The notes under the pieces are model-generated. The model saw only the letters and a program-made list of their open reading frames with translations, made no database searches and had not been told where the DNA came from. Positions 19,896-29,501 of a stretch of 64,000 nucleotides of DNA are shown here, one piece after another. This stretch comes from Colwellia chukchiensis (lineage in GTDB: Bacteria; Pseudomonadota; Gammaproteobacteria; Enterobacterales; Alteromonadaceae): NCBI RefSeq assembly GCF_002104455.1, contig NZ_NBOC01000003.1:1-64000 (forward strand), given 5' to 3'. Every line of letters starts with the position of its first letter. Position 1 is the first letter of the stretch. A program made the position numbers and the translations under genes.

Positions 19896-20777
19896 GTGTT
19901 AGTAAATAGAGTAAAAATCGCCCTACAGTATCTCATGCCAAAACATGCCATCTCTCGACTGGTAGGTAAATTTGCCGCTGCTGAGGCCGGTTGGTTGACA
20001 ACTAAAGCGATCAGCTACTTTATCAAAGCCTACGACATCAACATGGCGGAAGCGAAATTAAAAAACGCCAGTGACTTTAAAACCTTTAACGATTTTTTTA
20101 CGCGCGAGCTAGCCGAGGGTACTCGCCCTATTTTGCAAGATGAGCACAGCATTTGTTATCCCGTCGATGGCGCAATTAGCCAACAAGGTGCGATAGTGCA
20201 AGGTCAACTCATTCAAGCAAAAGGCTTTAATTATAGCCTAGAGACCTTATTAGGTGGTGATAAAGCCACCGCAGCGCCGTTTCAAGGTGGTGAGTTTTCT
20301 TGTATTTATTTAGCGCCAAAAGATTACCACCGTATTCATATGCCAGTGGCTGGAACACTACGAGAAATGATTTATGTGCCTGGCGACTTGTTTTCAGTTA
20401 ACCCATTAACAGCGAATAATGTGCCAAATTTATTTGCCCGTAATGAACGTGTTGTCACCATTTTCGATACTGAGCATGGTCCTATGGCCATGGTATTAGT
20501 TGGTGCGACCATAGTCGCCAGTATTGAAACCGTTTGGGCTGGCACCATCACGCCGCCGGCTGGAAAAGATGTATTTCGCTGGCAATACCCTGCAAGTGGC
20601 GCTAGTGCCATCACCTTAGCCAAAGGTGATGAAATGGGCCGCTTTAAATTGGGCTCCACTGTTGTTACCACGTTTGCACCCAACATGGTGAAGTTTAATG
20701 AAACCGCGGGTCCTGAAACCGTCACTCGGTTAGGTGAGCATTATGCTGACTTAGTGCAAACAACAGCCAAGGCGTAA
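19896..20777 (+). CDS. psd: Phosphatidylserine decarboxylase proenzyme
   Basis: Psd makes phosphatidylethanolamine from phosphatidylserine at the inner membrane. The 293-residue proenzyme carries the LGST self-cleavage site (about 252-255, Ser254 becoming the pyruvoyl group) and the conserved DYHRIHMPV segment. The start is GTG at 19896 with AAGGAA upstream. It directly follows rsgA, as in E. coli. The next gene also acts on phospholipid-derived compounds. Confidence 0.96.
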   Translation: MLVNRVKIALQYLMPKHAISRLVGKFAAAEAGWLTTKAISYFIKAYDINMAEAKLKNASDFKTFNDFFTRELAEGTRPILQDEHSICYPVDGAISQQGAIVQGQLIQAKGFNYSLETLLGGDKATAAPFQGGEFSCIYLAPKDYHRIHMPVAGTLREMIYVPGDLFSVNPLTANNVPNLFARNERVVTIFDTEHGPMAMVLVGATIVASIETVWAGTITPPAGKDVFRWQYPASGASAITLAKGDEMGRFKLGSTVVTTFAPNMVKFNETAGPETVTRLGEHYADLVQTTAKA

Positions 20778-20826
20778 ACGATTTCGCCATGCAATTGCTC
20801 ATTAACACGAAATCAAGCAAAGCCCA

Positions 20827-21558
20827 ATGCAAATAATTGCCCACCGTGGTGCCAGCAAAGCGTTTCCAGAAAACTCGCTACTGGCATTTGAACAAGCACT
20901 GTTACAAGGCTGTGATGGCATTGAGTTTGATGTGCAATATCATCAAGCAAGCGGCGAGTTTATTTTACTGCATGATCAATACCTAGCAACCGGCGAAGCA
21001 AAAGTTCATTTTAATGACTTACCACTGAGCGCATTAACTGGCGATCACAAGCAAAGTGGCTACGGGCTTTGTACATTAGCTCAAGCGCTAGAGTGCATTA
21101 AAGGCCAATGCTGGATCAATATTGAGTTAAAGTCGCCCGCGCAAGGCGAGCAGCTAGTACTTGAACTGACAAAGCTCAGCCAAGTTATCAGCTGTGCTAA
21201 ACAGCATGGGCAAATCTGCGATTCGCAAATTGTTGTTTCGTCATTTAATCATCATGCCCTGCTTAAGTTACATCAGCTGTTACCTAAAATAACAACTGCG
21301 GCCCTGATTGCCTGCTGCCCTCTTGATTATGCCGCATTTTGCTTACCGTTAAAGGTGCAGATGTTAAACCTGTCTATCGATTGTCTAAACCCTGAGTTAA
21401 TACAGGATGCAAAACAACGAGGCCTGAGCGTTGGTGTCTATACGGTTGATCTGCCAGCACAAATTGAACTCTGTATGAGCTTACAAGTAGATGCGATATT
21501 TACCAATGACCCACGGCAAACGCGAGCCATAGTAGAAGGTTTAAACAAATACGGCTAA
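20827..21558 (+). CDS. ugpQ: Cytoplasmic glycerophosphodiester phosphodiesterase
   Basis: This enzyme hydrolyses glycerophosphodiesters from phospholipid turnover to glycerol-3-phosphate and an alcohol. The 243-residue TIM-barrel shows AHRGASKAFPENS at the N-terminus, then GIEFDVQ and LLHD, and IFTNDPR at the end. With no signal peptide it should be cytoplasmic, as UgpQ is, rather than periplasmic GlpQ. It lies 50 bp after psd and may share its transcript. Confidence 0.9.
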   Translation: MQIIAHRGASKAFPENSLLAFEQALLQGCDGIEFDVQYHQASGEFILLHDQYLATGEAKVHFNDLPLSALTGDHKQSGYGLCTLAQALECIKGQCWINIELKSPAQGEQLVLELTKLSQVISCAKQHGQICDSQIVVSSFNHHALLKLHQLLPKITTAALIACCPLDYAAFCLPLKVQMLNLSIDCLNPELIQDAKQRGLSVGVYTVDLPAQIELCMSLQVDAIFTNDPRQTRAIVEGLNKYG

Positions 21559-21676
21559 ACTATTAAGCAGCTGAATAATAAGCTGTTATTGACTATCTGT
21601 TAACATTTAATTAAAACAATTTTACAATTTCTATTGCTCAATTATTCGTCACAAGCTAGGATAGGAATGTATATGG

Positions 21677-21692
21677 TACGAGTTTATTCGTA
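21677..21692. promoter_or_regulatory. Candidate operator of the BlaI-like repressor
   Basis: The inverted repeat TACGA-N6-TCGTA lies 35 bases before the BlaI-like start, in the expected promoter position. BlaI/MecI repressors bind dyads (classically TACA/TGTA) and repress their own operon. That this particular dyad is the site is inference from symmetry and position. Confidence 0.35.
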
Positions 21693-21726
21693 TAACAATT
21701 TAAAATATTTGCCTTAAGGAATCTCA

Positions 21727-22113
21727 ATGTTACGAGATAAGTCTGATATTAAGCCAACCGAGGCAGAACTGACGTTGCTTAATATTTTATGGAAAATGGG
21801 GCCGGCTACGGTTCGACAAATTCACGAAAACGTAAGTCAAACACAACAAACGGGTTACACAACGGTGTTGAAAATATTGCAAATAATGCATGAGAAAGCC
21901 TTAGTTATTCGTGACGAAAGCAATCGTGCCCACGTTTATGCGCCAGCAAACAGTGAGGTTGTTACCCAATCTTCTTTATTAAAAGACCTAGTATTAAAAG
22001 CATTCGGTGGCTCAAAATCAAAATTAGTGATGCGAGCACTCGATGACTCGACCAGTAAAGAAGAAATTGAGGATATTCGTAAATTGCTCAATGAATTAGA
22101 ACAACAATCATAA
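21727..22113 (+). CDS. BlaI/MecI-family transcriptional repressor
   Basis: The 128-residue winged-helix repressor has the family pattern LTLLNILWKMGPATVRQIHE followed by TGYTTVLKILQIM. In characterised systems the repressor is removed when the partner M56 sensor-protease is activated. AAGGAA precedes the ATG. The M56 gene starts 25 bp downstream, the standard pairing. No beta-lactamase or penicillin-binding protein gene is next to it, so drug resistance should not be assumed. Confidence 0.9.
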   Translation: MLRDKSDIKPTEAELTLLNILWKMGPATVRQIHENVSQTQQTGYTTVLKILQIMHEKALVIRDESNRAHVYAPANSEVVTQSSLLKDLVLKAFGGSKSKLVMRALDDSTSKEEIEDIRKLLNELEQQS

Positions 22114-22138
22114 CCGACATTAAGCTCAACAATAATTA

Positions 22139-24115
22139 ATGATGCCAGAAAGCTTATTTAATAGCCCAATATTTGCCGCTTTAGCTGTCACTCTTATCCA
22201 CTTTTTGTGGCAAGGAGTGCTTGTTGCGCTGGTTTTAAAAATGCTATTGTCATTGATTTCTTATCGAAAGCCACAATTACGCTATGCGCTAAGTACACTA
22301 GCTATGCTAGCAAACTTGCTGCTACCCTTTATTACCTTTTTTGTTGTTTACGATAATGAGTATCGTCACGCCACTAGCTTCATTCACACATTACCATTGC
22401 TTGATCAAAGCTATTACTTTGAGCATATGGCCACTAATGCTTGGTATATTGAATGGCTAGAATACTTACCTATACTGTCTATTATTTGGCTTTCCATAGT
22501 CAGTGCACTGGCATTAAAGCTCACTATTGAGCTTTATAATGTCAATCAATTGTCGGCTCGAGGCTGTGTAACGCCAAATCTAGCCTTGCAAGCACGCTTT
22601 GATGCCTTAGTAAATAAAGTGGCTTTGCGTCATAACGTAAAATTACTGATCTCCAATAGCACCAATGTTCCTATGGCGATAGGTTGGCTAAAACCCGTAG
22701 TTTTGATCCCCTTTAGCATGTTATCGGGCTTATCACCGCAGCAGTTAGATATGTTATTACTGCACGAACTTGCTCACATTAGGCGACATGATTATTTGGT
22801 TAACTTTTTCCAAACCTTAATTGAAATTTTATTGTTTTTTCACCCATGCGTACGTTGGGTGTCAAAACAAATGCGTAATGAGCGAGAGTTCTGTAGCGAT
22901 GACATAGCGGTGCAGCATAGTGGCTGTTCACTTGCCTACGCACATACCCTAACGGATACGGCTTCCTTGTGTCAGCAACAGCGCCAAAGTAGCATTCCTA
23001 GCATGGCCATGGCAGCATCAGGCGGCGATTTAAAGTTACGCGTGGTGCGTTTATTAGATCAGCACCACTGCAGCAAAAGCACTGAATCTGGCAAATGGCT
23101 AGCTTCAGCAACCATACTGATCGGTATGATATTTTTAATCGCTAAACACTCACCTAGCTTACCCGTTATTGATTTACAGTCAGGCAGCATTTCTTTGCAA
23201 AGCTCGACGCTAGAGTTTAATAACCGTATTGGTAACTATGTTCCAAAGGTGTTAGAGCAAAGTCATAATAGTACATCGTTAGCACGACAATTGTTGGCTA
23301 TTGATGGTGGCTCAGCGCGAACGAGTCAGCAGCCAACACGCACCGCAGATAGCGTTAATCAGCTACCGCATAATCCAACTCAAGATGTTCACCAAGCGAA
23401 AACAGTGCCTAACAATCGCAACCTTACCAACCAGAGTGTCAGTAGTGGTTACGAAAACGAGCTACCCATAGTACAACAAAAAGCGAATACAAGCCCATCG
23501 CACCATCAAAGCTTATCAGCCAGCGTTAAAAGTGCAGCTGGGCAAAGTCAACTTAATGATAAGCTCACAACGACAAACAAAAAGTCTATCTCTGAATTGG
23601 CATTTGAGCGCACTGATTCTAAAAATGCGGCCGTATCAGCTAATCCCTATTCACAACAGTTGGTATCTTTACTCAATGAGCCAGAAGCATCAAGTGAAAC
23701 GCATATTGCCGCCCTATCTAAAACTCATTATGGCAACAGCAACCAGTTGAGATCGCGCCACAGCCCTAAGCCTGACTTTACATTGGTTAATAAAACAACA
23801 AAGCAAAATACAAGTAGTGCTTTACCAACGCTTAAATCAAGCCTAATGGCGGCAAAATTATTAAGATCGGTTGAACCTAAATACCCTATTGCCGCAAAGC
23901 GTAAAGGCATAGAGTTAGAAATTATGGTTGAATTCACCATAGATAAAAATGGTTTAGTTAAAGATATTCAGTTTGAGTCAAAAAACCGCGCCAGTTACTT
24001 TCGCAACACCATTCGCAATGCCATGGAAAAATGGCGCTTTCTGCCGGCAAAAGAAAATGGACGCGCTGTCCCTAGCAAAATGTCCAAAATATTCTCCTTT
24101 AGCCTACTGCGCTAA
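22139..24115 (+). CDS. BlaR1-like M56 metallopeptidase with TonB-like C-terminus
   Basis: The 658-residue membrane protein has several N-terminal membrane helices and the zinc motif HELAH (209-213) followed by RRHDYLVN. After a further helix (about 324-338) there is a long Ser/Gln/Asn-rich linker (about 345-570) and a TonB C-terminal-type domain (about 575-658, EPKYPIAAKRKGIELEIMV in its first part). In BlaR1 the sensor part is a penicillin-binding domain. Here it is replaced by the TonB-like module, an arrangement known in Alteromonadales-type M56 proteins. The signal sensed is unknown. Confidence 0.87.
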   Translation: MMPESLFNSPIFAALAVTLIHFLWQGVLVALVLKMLLSLISYRKPQLRYALSTLAMLANLLLPFITFFVVYDNEYRHATSFIHTLPLLDQSYYFEHMATNAWYIEWLEYLPILSIIWLSIVSALALKLTIELYNVNQLSARGCVTPNLALQARFDALVNKVALRHNVKLLISNSTNVPMAIGWLKPVVLIPFSMLSGLSPQQLDMLLLHELAHIRRHDYLVNFFQTLIEILLFFHPCVRWVSKQMRNEREFCSDDIAVQHSGCSLAYAHTLTDTASLCQQQRQSSIPSMAMAASGGDLKLRVVRLLDQHHCSKSTESGKWLASATILIGMIFLIAKHSPSLPVIDLQSGSISLQSSTLEFNNRIGNYVPKVLEQSHNSTSLARQLLAIDGGSARTSQQPTRTADSVNQLPHNPTQDVHQAKTVPNNRNLTNQSVSSGYENELPIVQQKANTSPSHHQSLSASVKSAAGQSQLNDKLTTTNKKSISELAFERTDSKNAAVSANPYSQQLVSLLNEPEASSETHIAALSKTHYGNSNQLRSRHSPKPDFTLVNKTTKQNTSSALPTLKSSLMAAKLLRSVEPKYPIAAKRKGIELEIMVEFTIDKNGLVKDIQFESKNRASYFRNTIRNAMEKWRFLPAKENGRAVPSKMSKIFSFSLLR

Positions 24116-24117
24116 CC

Positions 24118-24597
24118 TTAGCGGTGCCTGCGCATTTTTAGATACTTTTGTTGTTGCTGTGGCGTTAACACTTGCAGCACGCCATGATGCATTTTTGCTT
24201 TTTGCATGGCCATGGCTTGAAACGCTGGCTGAAACTCTGCATAAATCGCATTGAACTGGTTTTCATCAAACTCACTCGCTTGTGTGAGACCTTGCAGCTG
24301 GGTTTTAAAACCTGACAGGGCAGTTTTTTGCGCCAATCGCTCTGCTTTTTGCTCAGTAAACAGCTGCATAATCTCAGCTTGTTGTGCTTCGCTTAACGCT
24401 AACACCTTGGTTAAACGATGCATGCGTTTGTGCATTTTTAGCGCTTGTTTATCAATATCCATAACTTGCTGGTACATCTTGTGATGTTGGTGTTGCTGGT
24501 GTGCTAGCGCGAAACTACTGACACTTGTCACTGCCAGCAGCAGTGCCGCTATCGTAATAAAACGTTTTATCATTGCGTATTGTTGTGTGGTTTGCAT
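24118..24597 (-). CDS. Spy/CpxP-like periplasmic protein
   Basis: The 159-residue protein has a signal peptide (about 10-32, ending FALA-HQQ) and is otherwise helical, Gln/Lys/Met/His-rich, with the two LTxxQ-type motifs of the Spy/CpxP family seen as LSEAQQ and LTPQQQQ. Spy is a periplasmic chaperone and CpxP inhibits the sensor CpxA. AAGGAG lies 7 bases before the ATG. It is divergent from cpxRA with a CpxR box between them, so it most likely plays the CpxP-like feedback role here. Its 3' end lies 2 bp from the convergent M56 gene. Confidence 0.85.
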   Translation of the reverse strand: MQTTQQYAMIKRFITIAALLLAVTSVSSFALAHQQHQHHKMYQQVMDIDKQALKMHKRMHRLTKVLALSEAQQAEIMQLFTEQKAERLAQKTALSGFKTQLQGLTQASEFDENQFNAIYAEFQPAFQAMAMQKAKMHHGVLQVLTPQQQQKYLKMRRHR

Positions 24598-24666
24598 TCG
24601 TTTGCTCCTTAAGTAAGTTAACGGTTACCAGTATAAATGCCACAATGCAAAGAAACGCAAAGCAAA

Positions 24667-24682
24667 GTAAATGTTATGTAAA
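24667..24682 (+). promoter_or_regulatory. CpxR box between the Spy-like gene and cpxR
   Basis: The direct repeat GTAAA-TGTTAT-GTAAA matches the CpxR recognition pattern (two GTAAA half sites with a short spacer). It is 70 bases before the Spy-like start and 70 bases before the cpxR start, so one box could serve both promoters and provide autoregulation. Confidence 0.75.
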
Positions 24683-24751
24683 GGTCGCTAAAGCCAACAA
24701 GACTTTGGGTTATGATAGTGACGAATAATAGCCAACAAAGTAAGCGTAATA

Positions 24752-25453
24752 ATGAACAAACAGAAACTGCTATTAATTGACGACGATAAAGAACTTGCTG
24801 AGCTTTTAAGCGAATACCTTAGCAGCGAAGGCTTTGAACTCGTCTGTCGTCATGACGGCGTAACTGGCCTAGAAAAAGCTTACGATGATAGCATCGCCTT
24901 GATCTTGCTCGACGTCATGATGCCCGGTTTAAACGGTTTTGAGGTCTTAAAAGCGCTCGGAGCTCACTACAAAACGCCCATTTTAATGCTCACTGCTAAG
25001 GGCGATAATGCAGATAAAGTCCGCGGTTTGCAGCTTGGTGCCGATGATTATTTAGCTAAGCCATTTCAACATCAAGAACTACTCGCTCGAATCAAGGCTA
25101 TTTTGCGCCGCATTGCCATTGCCAAAAACAGTAAAGCAACCACTAATGTCATCGAGGTTAATGATGTGATGCTCAACCACGCAACTCGGCAAGTGCGTTG
25201 TCATCAACACGAGGTCGAGCTTACCGGTACCGAATTCCAAATTTTAGCGCATTTAATGGCAAACGCAGCAGTGATTGTCAGCAAAGAAGCGATATCTGAA
25301 CAGATACTACACCGTAAGCTCAGTGCATTTGATCGCAGCATAGATATGCATATCAGTAATATTCGGCGTAAGCTGTTACCGTTAAGCCCCCGCGATAAAT
25401 TCAAAACTATTCGTGGTGCTGGTTACCTATTTTTGCCTGGAACTAGTGATTAA
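24752..25453 (+). CDS. cpxR: Envelope-stress response regulator CpxR
   Basis: An OmpR-type regulator of 233 residues. The receiver has the acidic cluster IDDDK near the start, acceptor Asp54 in LILLDVMMPG, and the conserved Lys in YLAKPF. The C-terminal winged helix includes TGTEFQIL, DRSIDMHISNIRRKL and the final IRGAGYLF. It overlaps cpxA by one base. The CpxR box upstream argues that it controls itself and the divergent Spy-like gene. Confidence 0.92.
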   Translation: MNKQKLLLIDDDKELAELLSEYLSSEGFELVCRHDGVTGLEKAYDDSIALILLDVMMPGLNGFEVLKALGAHYKTPILMLTAKGDNADKVRGLQLGADDYLAKPFQHQELLARIKAILRRIAIAKNSKATTNVIEVNDVMLNHATRQVRCHQHEVELTGTEFQILAHLMANAAVIVSKEAISEQILHRKLSAFDRSIDMHISNIRRKLLPLSPRDKFKTIRGAGYLFLPGTSD

Positions 25454-26859
25454 TGTTAGCCATTACGCGAAAATTCTCAGCGCTTGGCGTTAAGCTCTTT
25501 ATTTACTTTTGGTTAGTACTGATAGGTACTTTTGCCGTCACAAAGCTGCTATCAGCACAGTTTAGTAGCAAAAGTGTTATTGTCCCTACTCACAAAGGCG
25601 ACGCTATGAGAATTGAGCGGATTACACAAAACATTAATAACCTAGCGCTAAAAACACCACAATCTATCTATACCTTATTGCCCAATCGCCAAGCTCGTGC
25701 CGTGCTGGTAAAAAATACCACCAGCAACCAAGTATACTTCTCAGGCGCAGCATCACTTGCAAACGTAGCTGATTTTGTTGGTGATAATAAGCTCACCCGG
25801 CTAAGTACGATAAAGTTTAAGTTTTATCGCTTAACTGGGCCACAAGTTATTGATATAGATGGAGCTTCTTATCAATTGTTTATTGCTAGTCGCGATGGTA
25901 ATCGGCACTTTAATAACATGTTACATCGAGTGCCTGCATGGTTAGCGGTAACCACTGCCTTAGTTATTAGCGCGTTGTTACTCTGGCTACTCAGTCGCTC
26001 ACTTACCAAGCCACTGATTGCTTTACAAAAAGCCACCGCAAAATTTGGCGACGGCGATTTAAGTACCCGAATGCCGTTAATTGCCCAACGCCATGACGAA
26101 ATTGGCGCATGTGCGGCAAGCTTTAATGCCATGGCAGACAAGCTTGAGCATAATATAGATGCGCATCAGCGACTTCTGGCGGACGTTTCCCATGAACTTC
26201 GTTCCCCCATGACACGCTTACAAATTGCTCTTGGGCTAGCACAACAAACGAATATCGATGCCGCAACGCGGGAAAAACATTTACAGCGCTGCGAACGTGA
26301 AGTCGCTCGGCTTGATGAAATGATCAGCAATGTTTTATCGCTTTCTCGCTTAGAAAATACCATCAGTGCTATGACATTAATGATGGTTGACCTAGAACAA
26401 CTGATCCGCCTTTGCATTGAGGATGCACAATATATTGCCAACAACAAAGCAATCAAAATTAAGTTTACGCCTAGCGCCAACCCGCTGATCCAAGCCGATG
26501 CTAATTTATTATCGAGCGCCATCAGTAATATTTTGCTTAATGCCATTACCTATAGTGCGCCACAAGGACAACTCGCGGTAGAGTTACGCCAAACTCAGCG
26601 CCATATCATTATTAACATTATCGATAGTGGCATAGGCGTGCCGACGGCTGATTTAGCTAAGCTATTTGAGCCCTTTTATCGCGTAGCGCCAGCGCGTGAT
26701 CGAGCCACAGGCGGCACCGGCTTAGGTTTAGCCATAGCCAAGCAAGCAATTGTTGCCCACCATGGTCGTATTTTCGCCCAAAACAACCCACAACAAGGCT
26801 TAACCGTGACTATTGAATTACCAGTAGATATCAGCAAAAATAGTCCGCATGATGATTAA
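25453..26859 (+). CDS. cpxA: Envelope-stress sensor kinase CpxA
   Basis: The 468-residue sensor has TM1 (about 13-33), a periplasmic sensor of about 125 residues, TM2 (about 161-181), HAMP, and the H-box DVSHELRSPMTRLQIAL with phospho-acceptor His247. The ATP-binding domain shows N-box residues (SNILLNAITYS), DSGIGV and GGTGLGLAI. This complete kinase contrasts with the degenerate one at 13.4-17.0 kb. The stop overlaps the next gene by 11 bases. Confidence 0.92.
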   Translation: MLAITRKFSALGVKLFIYFWLVLIGTFAVTKLLSAQFSSKSVIVPTHKGDAMRIERITQNINNLALKTPQSIYTLLPNRQARAVLVKNTTSNQVYFSGAASLANVADFVGDNKLTRLSTIKFKFYRLTGPQVIDIDGASYQLFIASRDGNRHFNNMLHRVPAWLAVTTALVISALLLWLLSRSLTKPLIALQKATAKFGDGDLSTRMPLIAQRHDEIGACAASFNAMADKLEHNIDAHQRLLADVSHELRSPMTRLQIALGLAQQTNIDAATREKHLQRCEREVARLDEMISNVLSLSRLENTISAMTLMMVDLEQLIRLCIEDAQYIANNKAIKIKFTPSANPLIQADANLLSSAISNILLNAITYSAPQGQLAVELRQTQRHIIINIIDSGIGVPTADLAKLFEPFYRVAPARDRATGGTGLGLAIAKQAIVAHHGRIFAQNNPQQGLTVTIELPVDISKNSPHDD

Positions 26860-27922
26860 AAACATTTCACTATTAGTGCTACTTATCTGGCTCTATTCAG
26901 GAACTTTAACCGTGACATACGCAAGCAATGATGTCAGTAAGTACACGCTTACTCAAGAAAAGGTCGACGCCATTAAGCAATTTTGGCCATCGGTACAGCA
27001 AGACAGCTTTCAAACGGCCGATGGCGTGACAATTGCCTATGCCGCTAACTTTTCCCGAGCCGATCAACCTTATATTGTCATCGTACCTGGCCGCTCAGAA
27101 AGTTACCTTAAATATCAAGAGTTGATTTATGATTTAGACCAACAAGGCTACGATAGTGTTGTGATTGATCATCGAGGACAAGGGCTATCAACGCGTTTAA
27201 CCCGCAATCGCTTACAAGGTTATGTAGCACAATTTGATCACTACGCACAAGATCTGCAGCAGTTACTGGCGCAGGTTTTACCCGCTAAATACCCAGCTCA
27301 TCATCAACAATCTTTTATGCTGGCACACTCCATGGGCGGCGCAATTGCTTTACGGTATCTACAGCTTTATCCAAATCAAGTGAAAGCGGTTAGCTTAACG
27401 TCTCCTATGATTGCCATTAAAAGTGCGGGGTTGCCGATAGCAGTAGCGAAGTTTTTCGTAAAAATGGGCAACCAACTTAACCAGTGGCTGTCTGATACGC
27501 CTTGGTATTTTATCGGGCAAAGTGATAACAATAGCACCAGCTTTGCCGATAACCGCTTAATGCATTCAGCTGAGCGTTATCAGCGTTTTCAAAACTTATA
27601 TCAACAACAGCCTGAATTAAAGCTTGGTGGCGTTACCTTCCACTGGCTAGCGCAGGCCATTGACACAAACGATAAATTATTCATGGCACTTGATAAATTG
27701 TCGATGCCTATTCAAGTGCTACAAGCGGGGGATGAAGTTATTGTTGATAATGCCGCCCAAGATGCGTTTTGCCAACAATTACATGCAATGTACCCGCATT
27801 CTTGCCCTGACGGCAAAGCCATTACGCTCGCTGGTGCCTATCATGAGCTATTATTTGAAGCCGACCAATACCGAGACATTACCTTAGCAGCCAGCTTAGC
27901 TTGGTTTGCTCAACACCAATAG
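26849..27922 (+). CDS. Exported alpha/beta-hydrolase, lysophospholipase-like
   Basis: The 357-residue protein has an N-terminal signal-like helix (about 3-25) and a Hydrolase_4/PldB-type fold: VIDHRGQGLSTR, nucleophile elbow AHSMGG, a late Asp (GDEVIVDN) and final His (YHELLFE). E. coli PldB, a lysophospholipase, is the closest named type I recall, but the substrate here is not proven. It overlaps cpxA by 11 bases, so it is probably translated with the Cpx system and serves membrane repair. Confidence 0.8.
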   Translation: MMIKNISLLVLLIWLYSGTLTVTYASNDVSKYTLTQEKVDAIKQFWPSVQQDSFQTADGVTIAYAANFSRADQPYIVIVPGRSESYLKYQELIYDLDQQGYDSVVIDHRGQGLSTRLTRNRLQGYVAQFDHYAQDLQQLLAQVLPAKYPAHHQQSFMLAHSMGGAIALRYLQLYPNQVKAVSLTSPMIAIKSAGLPIAVAKFFVKMGNQLNQWLSDTPWYFIGQSDNNSTSFADNRLMHSAERYQRFQNLYQQQPELKLGGVTFHWLAQAIDTNDKLFMALDKLSMPIQVLQAGDEVIVDNAAQDAFCQQLHAMYPHSCPDGKAITLAGAYHELLFEADQYRDITLAASLAWFAQHQ

Positions 27923-27944
27923 CAATCACCACACCGGCTAGCGT

Positions 27945-28850
27945 TTACTCGCGCTGATGATGCGCTGCCGATAGTGGATCATGATGGATCAACACTTCAC
28001 AAGGCGCGAGGGCTTTAACTATTTCTGCTTCTATGGTTTCACCTATGCTATGAGCCTCACGCAGGGATAATTCACCATCTAACTCCAGATGAAACTGAAT
28101 AAAACGATCGGGCCCCGCCTGGCGGGTTCTTAAGTCATGTAAACCTAAAGCCCCGTGATGCGACAAAATAATTTCTTTAATGCGCTTACGTTCTTGCTCC
28201 GTTAACTCATGGTCCATTAAGTGGTGGACACTAGTCCAGATTATTTTCCCAGCCCCTACCAGTAGAAATATACCCACGCCAACGGTAAAAATACCGTCCG
28301 CTTGCAGCCAATAGCCTTGGCTAAGAAATAAGGCCGCTAACACTCCTAAATTGAGCAATAAATCAGACTGATAATGCAGGGCATCGGCACTTATGGCGAC
28401 AGACTTAGTGCGGTGAATAACATATTTTTGCAACATCACTAACGCTAAGGTCAAAATAATTGCAATGATAGATACGCCAATACCTACTTCGGTTCGCACT
28501 ACTTGCTGTGGATTAATAATTCTATCGACACCATTAAAAACCAGCAATAATGCTGAGCCTAAAACAAATGCCGCCTGAACAAGTCCTGCTAAGCTTTCAG
28601 CTTTACCATGGCCAAATTTATGTTCTTTATCGGCAGGCGCGAGCGCAAAGCGCAAAATCACCACATTCATCACCGACGCAAATAAATCTAAAATAGAGTC
28701 GGTGGCAGAGGCTAGCATGGCACTGGCATCCGTCACAAACCAAGCATAAAGCTTTAGCAGCACCAGAATTAACGCCGTGGTAGTTGCAGAAAAAGCGGCC
28801 AGCTTCACTAAGTACGCATATTTATCGGCACTTTCTTTATTTTCCGACAC
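27945..28850 (-). CDS. fieF: Cation-efflux (CDF) transporter FieF
   Basis: FieF exports Zn2+/Fe2+ in exchange for protons. The 301-residue protein has six membrane helices. The metal-site Asp/His positions can be placed in SATDSILDLF and HKFGHGKAESLAG, with the transport Asp in SADALHYQSDLLLN and the cytoplasmic histidine-rich metal-binding domain after about 210. In E. coli fieF is also near cpxRA. It converges on the hydrolase gene, 22 bp apart. Confidence 0.92.
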   Translation of the reverse strand: MSENKESADKYAYLVKLAAFSATTTALILVLLKLYAWFVTDASAMLASATDSILDLFASVMNVVILRFALAPADKEHKFGHGKAESLAGLVQAAFVLGSALLLVFNGVDRIINPQQVVRTEVGIGVSIIAIILTLALVMLQKYVIHRTKSVAISADALHYQSDLLLNLGVLAALFLSQGYWLQADGIFTVGVGIFLLVGAGKIIWTSVHHLMDHELTEQERKRIKEIILSHHGALGLHDLRTRQAGPDRFIQFHLELDGELSLREAHSIGETIEAEIVKALAPCEVLIHHDPLSAAHHQRE

Positions 28851-28939
28851 GGGTCCCCCTAGTAAAAAAAATATAAACTTAATGATTCAATATAAGCAGG
28901 TTATAATGCCTTAATTATACAATTTATTAAGCACTTAAT

Positions 28940-29404
28940 ATGTTAGATGTCGTTTTATTTCAACCACAAATTCCCCCCAACACCGGCAATATCATTCGCC
29001 TTTGTGCTAACACCGGCTTTAGGTTACACCTTATTGAGCCCCTTGGTTTTGATCTAGAAGACAAAAAGTTACGTCGAGCTGGCTTAGATTACCACGAATT
29101 TGCCGCCGTGAAGCGTCACGCCAGCTATCAAGATTTTGTTAAGCACGAACAGCCAAAACGCGTATTAGCGGTCACTACCAAAGCCAGCGGTTATTATGGT
29201 GATATCAATTTTCAGGCCGGAGATTACCTGTTATTTGGCTCTGAAACGGGCGGCTTACCAGAAGACGTTAGACAACAAATTCCTGAGCCAAACAAGATCC
29301 GGATCCCGATGCTAAAAGATAGTCGAAGCATGAACTTATCTAATGCCACCGCTGTGGTGATCTATGAAGCTTGGCGGCAATTAGGCTTTGTAGATTCCGT
29401 CTAA
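28940..29404 (+). CDS. trmL: tRNA (cytidine/uridine-2'-O)-methyltransferase TrmL
   Basis: TrmL methylates the ribose of position 34 in tRNA-Leu isoacceptors. The 154-residue SPOUT protein shows the start of the trefoil fold [18 protein letters not shown], then FGSETGGLP and [13 protein letters not shown], which form the SAM-binding knot. The length is usual for the family. It is convergent with gpsA. Confidence 0.95.
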   Translation: MLDVVLFQPQIPPNTGNIIRLCANTGFRLHLIEPLGFDLEDKKLRRAGLDYHEFAAVKRHASYQDFVKHEQPKRVLAVTTKASGYYGDINFQAGDYLLFGSETGGLPEDVRQQIPEPNKIRIPMLKDSRSMNLSNATAVVIYEAWRQLGFVDSV

Positions 29405-29424
29405 GCGCGCACAACGTCAGCACA

Positions 29425-29456
29425 AACAAAAAAGGCATATTATTACAATATGCCTT
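29425..29456 (-). terminator. Rho-independent terminator after gpsA
   Basis: The 10-bp stem AAGGCATATT/AATATGCCTT has a five-base loop. Read on the minus strand it is followed by a T-rich run (the A-rich bases at about 29425-29433). It would end the rhodanese-grxC-secB-gpsA transcript and may also slow the convergent trmL transcript. Confidence 0.75.
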
Positions 29457-29501
29457 GACTGAGTGCGACCTAATAGTACCGCTATACGTATTCAGGTTAA
29501 C

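Noticed and set aside
21727-24115. A beta-lactam resistance operon
   Set aside because: The penicillin-binding sensor domain is missing from the M56 protein and no beta-lactamase or PBP gene follows.
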